64,000 nt of DNA, taken from Novosphingobium sp. EMRT-2. Lineage in GTDB: Bacteria; Pseudomonadota; Alphaproteobacteria; Sphingomonadales; Sphingomonadaceae. Every line of letters starts with the position of its first letter. The first letter of the stretch is position 1. The translations under genes and the position numbers were made by a program. Shown here in pieces: positions 58,420 through 64,000 of the stretch. The notes beneath the pieces were generated by a model, which saw only the letters and a program-made list of their open reading frames with translations, was not told where the DNA came from and searched no databases. Location: NCBI RefSeq assembly GCF_005145025.1, contig NZ_CP039697.1:620001-684000 (forward strand), written 5' to 3'.

Positions 58420-58698
58420 ATGTCACACGCTTTCGATCGCCTGCGCCGGGGCGAACGCTGGTGGACCGCCGAACTCGTCATGCGGTCGCTTGGCGTCCTG
58501 CTGCTCGGCGGCGCGCACCGGGCTTCGGTGTGGGCGCACCGGATCATTACCACGCCGCCGGCGCATCATACCACTCCCGGCGAACTGGCGTTGTGCGGGA
58601 TGGTCTTCCTGCTGCTGACCAGCGGGCTCGCCTTCGTGATCGAGGGGCCGGGACTGTTCCGCCACGTTCCCATCCCCTCGCGCAGCCTCTGGTACTGA
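58420..58698 (+). CDS. Small membrane protein leading the kdp operon
   Basis: ATG 58420 (GGGAG at about 8 bases) gives 92 residues. Two hydrophobic segments (AELVMRSLGVLLLGGAH and ELALCGMVFLLLTSGLAFVIE) flank a His-rich turn (RIITTPPAHHTTPGE). I do not recognise the family. It is 12 bp ahead of the first of two mini membrane proteins and lies between the KdpE-like box and kdpA, so it is probably part of the potassium-pump transcript. It may be a lineage-specific kdp accessory. Confidence 0.7.
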   Translation: MSHAFDRLRRGERWWTAELVMRSLGVLLLGGAHRASVWAHRIITTPPAHHTTPGELALCGMVFLLLTSGLAFVIEGPGLFRHVPIPSRSLWY

Positions 58699-58710
58699 AA
58701 GGACTGTCCG

Positions 58711-58794
58711 ATGCCCGACATCGCGTGGCTCGCCCTGCTGGGCGGCCTTTTCCTGCTTACGCTCGCCTTTGTCCGCCTTTGCGAAAAGGCCTGA
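58711..58794 (+). CDS. 27-residue single-pass membrane protein ahead of kdpF
   Basis: ATG 58711 to TGA 58794 reads MPDIAWLALLGGLFLLTLAF then VRLCEKA: a single hydrophobic helix with a short Arg/Lys cytoplasmic tail. GGA lies eight bases upstream. Such mini proteins are commonly found just before kdpF in related bacteria but have no agreed function. Spacing of 10 bp to kdpF supports cotranscription. Missed by normal gene callers. Confidence 0.7.
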   Translation: MPDIAWLALLGGLFLLTLAFVRLCEKA

Positions 58795-58804
58795 GGATTT
58801 CGCC

Positions 58805-58894
58805 ATGACCCTTCCGCTTCTGCTGGCCGGCATCACCGCCGCCGGCCTGCTCGTCTATCTTGTCGCCGTGCTCCTGCGGCCCGAACGCTTCTGA
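58805..58894 (+). CDS. kdpF: KdpF, small subunit of the Kdp potassium pump
   Basis: ATG 58805 to TGA 58894 gives 29 residues, MTLPLLLAGITAAGLLVYLV then AVLLRPERF. One membrane helix ending in the LLRPERF tail is the signature of KdpF, which stabilises the KdpABC complex. AGGA precedes it, and kdpA starts 12 bp after its stop. Confidence 0.9.
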   Translation: MTLPLLLAGITAAGLLVYLVAVLLRPERF

Positions 58895-58906
58895 ACGGAG
58901 CCATCC

Positions 58907-60610
58907 ATGACCATCGAAGGCTGGACCTTGATCCTGCTGTTCACGGCATTGACCGTTGCGCTGGCACAACCGGTCGGTGCATTCCTGTTCGCCCTTTATG
59001 AAGGGCGGACGACGCCGCTCCATCGCGTGCTTGGGCCGGTGGAGCGCGGCTTCTACCGCCTTGCCGGCATCCGCCCCGATAGCGAGCAGAGCTGGCGCGC
59101 CTATGCCCTGCACATGCTGCTGTTCCAGCTGGTGCTGACGGTGTTCACTTACGCGCTGCTGCGGCTTCAGGCGGTGCTTCCGCTCAACCCGCGCGCGCTG
59201 GGCGCCATTGGCGGCGATGGCGCGATGAACACCGCCATCGCCTTCGTCACCAACACCAACTGGCAATGGTACGCTGGCGAAAGCACGATGAGCAATCTCA
59301 GCCAGATGCTGGCGCTGACCATTCACAATTTCCTGTCGGCGGCGACGGGCATCGCCATCGCCTTCGCGCTGTTCCGCGGCTTTGCCCGGCGCGAAAGCGG
59401 CACGATCGGCAACTTCTGGGCCGATTGCACGCGCGTCACGCTCTATCTGCTGCTGCCCGCCTGCATCGTCTATGCGCTGTTTCTGGTGGCCAGCGGTGTG
59501 CCGCAGACGCTGGCGTCGAGCGTGGACGTGACCACGCTGGAAGGCGTGAAGCAGACGCTGGTGCTGGGGCCGGTCGCCAGCCAGGAAGCGATCAAGATGC
59601 TGGGCACCAACGGCGGCGGCTTCTTCAACGCCAACAGCGCCCATCCGTTCGAGAACCCCACCGCGCTGACCAACCTGGTGCAGATGCTGTCGATCTTCGC
59701 GATCGGTGCGGGCCTGACCTATTGCTTCGGCAAGGCGGTGGGCAACGTTCGCCAGGGCTGGGCGATCCTGGCCGCGATGATGATCCTGTTCCTGGCGGGG
59801 GCCGGCATCACCTATTGGCAGGAAGCGGCGGGCAACCCGGTGCTGCACCACCTTGGCGTTGCCGGTGGCAACATGGAGGGCAAGGACGTGCGCTTCGGCA
59901 TCGCCGCCAGCGCGCTGTTCTCGGTGGTCACCACGGCGGCATCGTGCGGCGCGGTCAATGCCATGCATGACAGCTTCACCGCGCTGGGCGGCATGATCCC
60001 GCTGTTCAACATGCAGCTGGGCGAGATCGTGGTCGGCGGCGTCGGCGCGGGGATCTATGGCTTTCTGCTGTTTGCTCTGCTGGCGGTGTTCATTGCCGGG
60101 CTGATGGTCGGCCGCACGCCGGAATACGTGGGCAAGAAGATCGAGGCCAAAGAGGTGAAGCTGGCGGTGCTGGCCATCGCCGTGCTGCCGCTGTGCATCC
60201 TGGGCTTCACCGCGATCAGCGCGGTGCTGCCGGCGGGGCTGGCGGGGCCGCTCAACAAGGGGCCGCACGGGTTTACCGAGATCCTCTATGCCTATTCGTC
60301 GGGCACGGGCAACAACGGTTCGGCCTTTGCCGGGCTGACTGCCGGCACGCCGTTCTACAACGGGCTGCTGTCGGTGGCGATGTGGATCGGCCGGTTCTTC
60401 ATGATCGTTCCGGCGCTGGCCATCGCGGGCAGCCTGGCGGCCAAGAAGTACACGCCCGAAACCGCCGGGTCCTTCCCCACGACCGGCCCGCTGTGGATCG
60501 GCCTGCTGGTGGGCATCATCCTGATCGTCGGCGGCCTCACCTTCCTTCCCAGCCTCGCGCTCGGCCCCATCGCGGATCATCTCGCGATGATCTCCGGCCA
60601 GTTGTTCTGA
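58907..60610 (+). CDS. kdpA: Potassium-transporting ATPase, channel-like subunit A
   Basis: 567 residues, about ten membrane helices with the four pore-loop repeats of KdpA. The [20 protein letters not shown] segment is one selectivity-filter loop, and the others contain [21 protein letters not shown] and [12 protein letters not shown]. It binds K+ and leads it to the tunnel into KdpB. GGAG precedes ATG 58907. The gene is followed 13 bp later by kdpB. Confidence 0.97.
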   Translation: MTIEGWTLILLFTALTVALAQPVGAFLFALYEGRTTPLHRVLGPVERGFYRLAGIRPDSEQSWRAYALHMLLFQLVLTVFTYALLRLQAVLPLNPRALGAIGGDGAMNTAIAFVTNTNWQWYAGESTMSNLSQMLALTIHNFLSAATGIAIAFALFRGFARRESGTIGNFWADCTRVTLYLLLPACIVYALFLVASGVPQTLASSVDVTTLEGVKQTLVLGPVASQEAIKMLGTNGGGFFNANSAHPFENPTALTNLVQMLSIFAIGAGLTYCFGKAVGNVRQGWAILAAMMILFLAGAGITYWQEAAGNPVLHHLGVAGGNMEGKDVRFGIAASALFSVVTTAASCGAVNAMHDSFTALGGMIPLFNMQLGEIVVGGVGAGIYGFLLFALLAVFIAGLMVGRTPEYVGKKIEAKEVKLAVLAIAVLPLCILGFTAISAVLPAGLAGPLNKGPHGFTEILYAYSSGTGNNGSAFAGLTAGTPFYNGLLSVAMWIGRFFMIVPALAIAGSLAAKKYTPETAGSFPTTGPLWIGLLVGIILIVGGLTFLPSLALGPIADHLAMISGQLF

Positions 60611-60623
60611 GAGGTTTGTTACC

Positions 60624-62651
<2,028 letters not shown>

Positions 62652-62662
62652 GGACTTTCGAC

Positions 62663-63259
62663 ATGACCAAGGATCTTCTGGCCGCGCTGCGCCCCGCGCT
62701 GGTGCTCACGGTATTGTTCTCGCTGCTGCTGGGGCTGGCCTATCCGGTGGCGCTGACGGGAGCGGCCCAGCTGCTATTCCCCCGCCAGGCCAACGGCAGC
62801 CTGATCGACCGCGATGGCCATGCGGTGGGTTCCAGCCTGATCGGGCAGGGCTTTGCCGGCGAAGGCTACTTCCATCCGCGCCGATCCGCCGCCGGCAAGG
62901 GCTATGACGCCACCGCGTCCGCCGGCTCCAACCTCGGGCCGACCAGCCAGGCGCTGGCCGACCGGGTGAAGGCTGATACCCGCGCTCTCGCAACCTCACC
63001 GGGCGTCATCGTTCCGCCTGACCTGGTGACAACTTCCGCCTCGGGGCTCGACCCCCATATCAGCCCCGAGGCGGCCTATTTCCAGGTGGCCCGTATCGCG
63101 CGGGCACGAGGGATGAGCGAAGCGGCCGTGCGCGCGCTGGTGGCCAGCCATGTGGAAGGGAGGATGCTGGGCTTTCTGGGAGAGCCGCGCGTCAACGTGC
63201 TGGAACTCAATCTTGCTCTCGACAGCGCCGCACCAGCAGGCGCACACGGGAGGTCATGA
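62663..63259 (+). CDS. kdpC: Potassium-transporting ATPase subunit C
   Basis: ATG 62663 (AGGA upstream) gives 198 residues: one N-terminal membrane helix ([20 protein letters not shown]) and a periplasmic domain with the family's [30 protein letters not shown] and [13 protein letters not shown] motifs. It stabilises the Kdp complex and raises ATP affinity. Its stop overlaps the kdpD start (ATGA). Confidence 0.96.
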   Translation: MTKDLLAALRPALVLTVLFSLLLGLAYPVALTGAAQLLFPRQANGSLIDRDGHAVGSSLIGQGFAGEGYFHPRRSAAGKGYDATASAGSNLGPTSQALADRVKADTRALATSPGVIVPPDLVTTSASGLDPHISPEAAYFQVARIARARGMSEAAVRALVASHVEGRMLGFLGEPRVNVLELNLALDSAAPAGAHGRS

Positions 63260-64000
63260 ACGACGCCAGGCCCGATCCCGATGCCTTGCTGCGCGCGGCC
63301 GCGCGCGAGGCCAAGGGCCGCCTCAAGGTTTTCCTTGGGGCGGCGCCGGGCGTGGGCAAGACCTACGAGATGCTCAGCGATGGCGCGGCGCGGCGCGGCG
63401 CGGGCGTCGATGTCGTGGTCGGCGTGGTCGAAACCCACGGCCGGCGCGAAACCGAAGCCAAGGTCGATGGCTTCGAGATCATGCCGCGCAAGCCCATCGC
63501 TTATCAGGGGCACACCCTGGCGGAGATGGACATCGACGCCATTCTCGCGCGCCGGCCGCAGCTGGTGCTGGTCGACGAGCTGGCCCATACCAATGCGCCG
63601 GGCAGCCGTCACGACAAGCGCTATCAGGATGTCGAGGAACTGCTGGCGGCGGGGATCGACGTCTATTCCACGCTCAACATTCAGCATCTCGAAAGCCTGA
63701 ACGATCTTGTCGCCTCGTTCACCAAGGTCCGCGTGCGGGAAACGCTGCCGGACCGGGTGATCGAGAGCGCGGAGATCGAGATCGTCGATATCCCGCCGGA
63801 CGAGCTGATCGAACGCCTGCGCGAAGGCAAGGTCTATGTGCCGGACGAAGCCTCGCGCGCGCTGGGGCATTTCTTCTCCAAGTCCAACCTTTCGGCATTG
63901 CGTGAACTGGTCTTGCGCCGCGCGGCGCAAGCCGTCGACGCGCAGATGCTGGACTATGTGCGCGCGAATGCGGTGGGCGGCACGTTCGCGGTCAACGACC
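63256..64000 (+). CDS. kdpD: KdpD sensor kinase, N-terminal part (runs off the window)
   Basis: ATG 63256, overlapping kdpC by 4 bp, opens [20 protein letters not shown] and stays open to the edge (248 codons). The KdpD sensor domain is recognised by the Walker A motif [15 protein letters not shown] (about 30-45), [20 protein letters not shown] (Walker B region) and the [13 protein letters not shown] segment. The membrane, GAF-like and histidine kinase domains lie beyond the window. It senses low K+ and phosphorylates KdpE, whose box may be that at 58322. Translational coupling to kdpC means sensor and pump rise together. Confidence 0.95.
   Translation, partial: MNDARPDPDALLRAAAREAKGRLKVFLGAAPGVGKTYEMLSDGAARRGAGVDVVVGVVETHGRRETEAKVDGFEIMPRKPIAYQGHTLAEMDIDAILARRPQLVLVDELAHTNAPGSRHDKRYQDVEELLAAGIDVYSTLNIQHLESLNDLVASFTKVRVRETLPDRVIESAEIEIVDIPPDELIERLREGKVYVPDEASRALGHFFSKSNLSALRELVLRRAAQAVDAQMLDYVRANAVGGTFAVND

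Overview
The window looks like chromosome from a high-GC alphaproteobacterium of the order Sphingomonadales (Novosphingobium/Sphingobium-like). Seven TonB-dependent receptors (one broken) head catabolic loci, many proteins have Ala-rich export signals, and GC is high in all frames. The genus is an inference; there is no rRNA or marker gene here to settle it.

Layout. 1-4.5 kb: an IS5-family element cut by the window edge has split a TonB receptor; behind the receptor remnant lie a secreted beta-helix protein and a diheme cytochrome. 4.5-25 kb: an oxidative catabolic island with a TonB receptor, an aldehyde dehydrogenase, an AraC regulator, an arsenic cassette (arsR, ACR3 pump, arsC), a PQQ-haem alcohol dehydrogenase, a second receptor, an amine dehydrogenase set (mauBEDA-like plus cytochrome c), an MFS carrier, an intradiol (hydroxyquinol-type) dioxygenase, maleylacetate reductase, an ECHDC3-like protein and a formylglycine-generating enzyme. 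25-33 kb: sulfatase, GH3 glycosidase, TonB receptor and LacI regulator, with a perfect 22-bp operator. 33-40 kb: a block of unrecognised secreted or lipoproteins, a trypsin-like membrane protease, a VIT-domain protein and a MerR-like regulator, linked by a shared AT-rich promoter element. 40-46 kb: a DUF2946-like protein, two metal/siderophore-type receptors and a frameshifted esterase. 46-48 kb: an ECF41 sigma factor with a textbook ECF41 promoter and what looks like the stump of its usual oxidoreductase target. 48-55 kb: a sucrose locus (LacI, ROK fructokinase, GH68 sucrase, TonB receptor, sugar symporter) with LacI operators. 55-58 kb: a Gly/Ala/Ser-rich secreted protein, a subtilase and an ECF sigma/anti-sigma pair. 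58-64 kb: the kdp potassium pump operon, preceded by two mini membrane proteins and a KdpE-like box, running into kdpD at the edge.

How the parts work together. Several loci follow one plan: an outer-membrane receptor first, then a hairpin, then enzymes, under a local regulator. In the island, alcohol and amine dehydrogenases would oxidise substrates in the periplasm, pass electrons to c-type cytochromes, and hand aldehydes to the cytoplasmic dehydrogenase; the aromatic ring is finished through hydroxyquinol and maleylacetate. The least explained region is 33-40 kb. The best regulatory signals are the ECF41 promoter, the LacI palindromes, the arsR operator and the 34-bp-phased CGGCAA boxes upstream of two receptors.

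All family calls come from reading motifs; no database search was run. Start codons were chosen by reading frame, Shine-Dalgarno spacing and signal peptides, and are flagged where uncertain.
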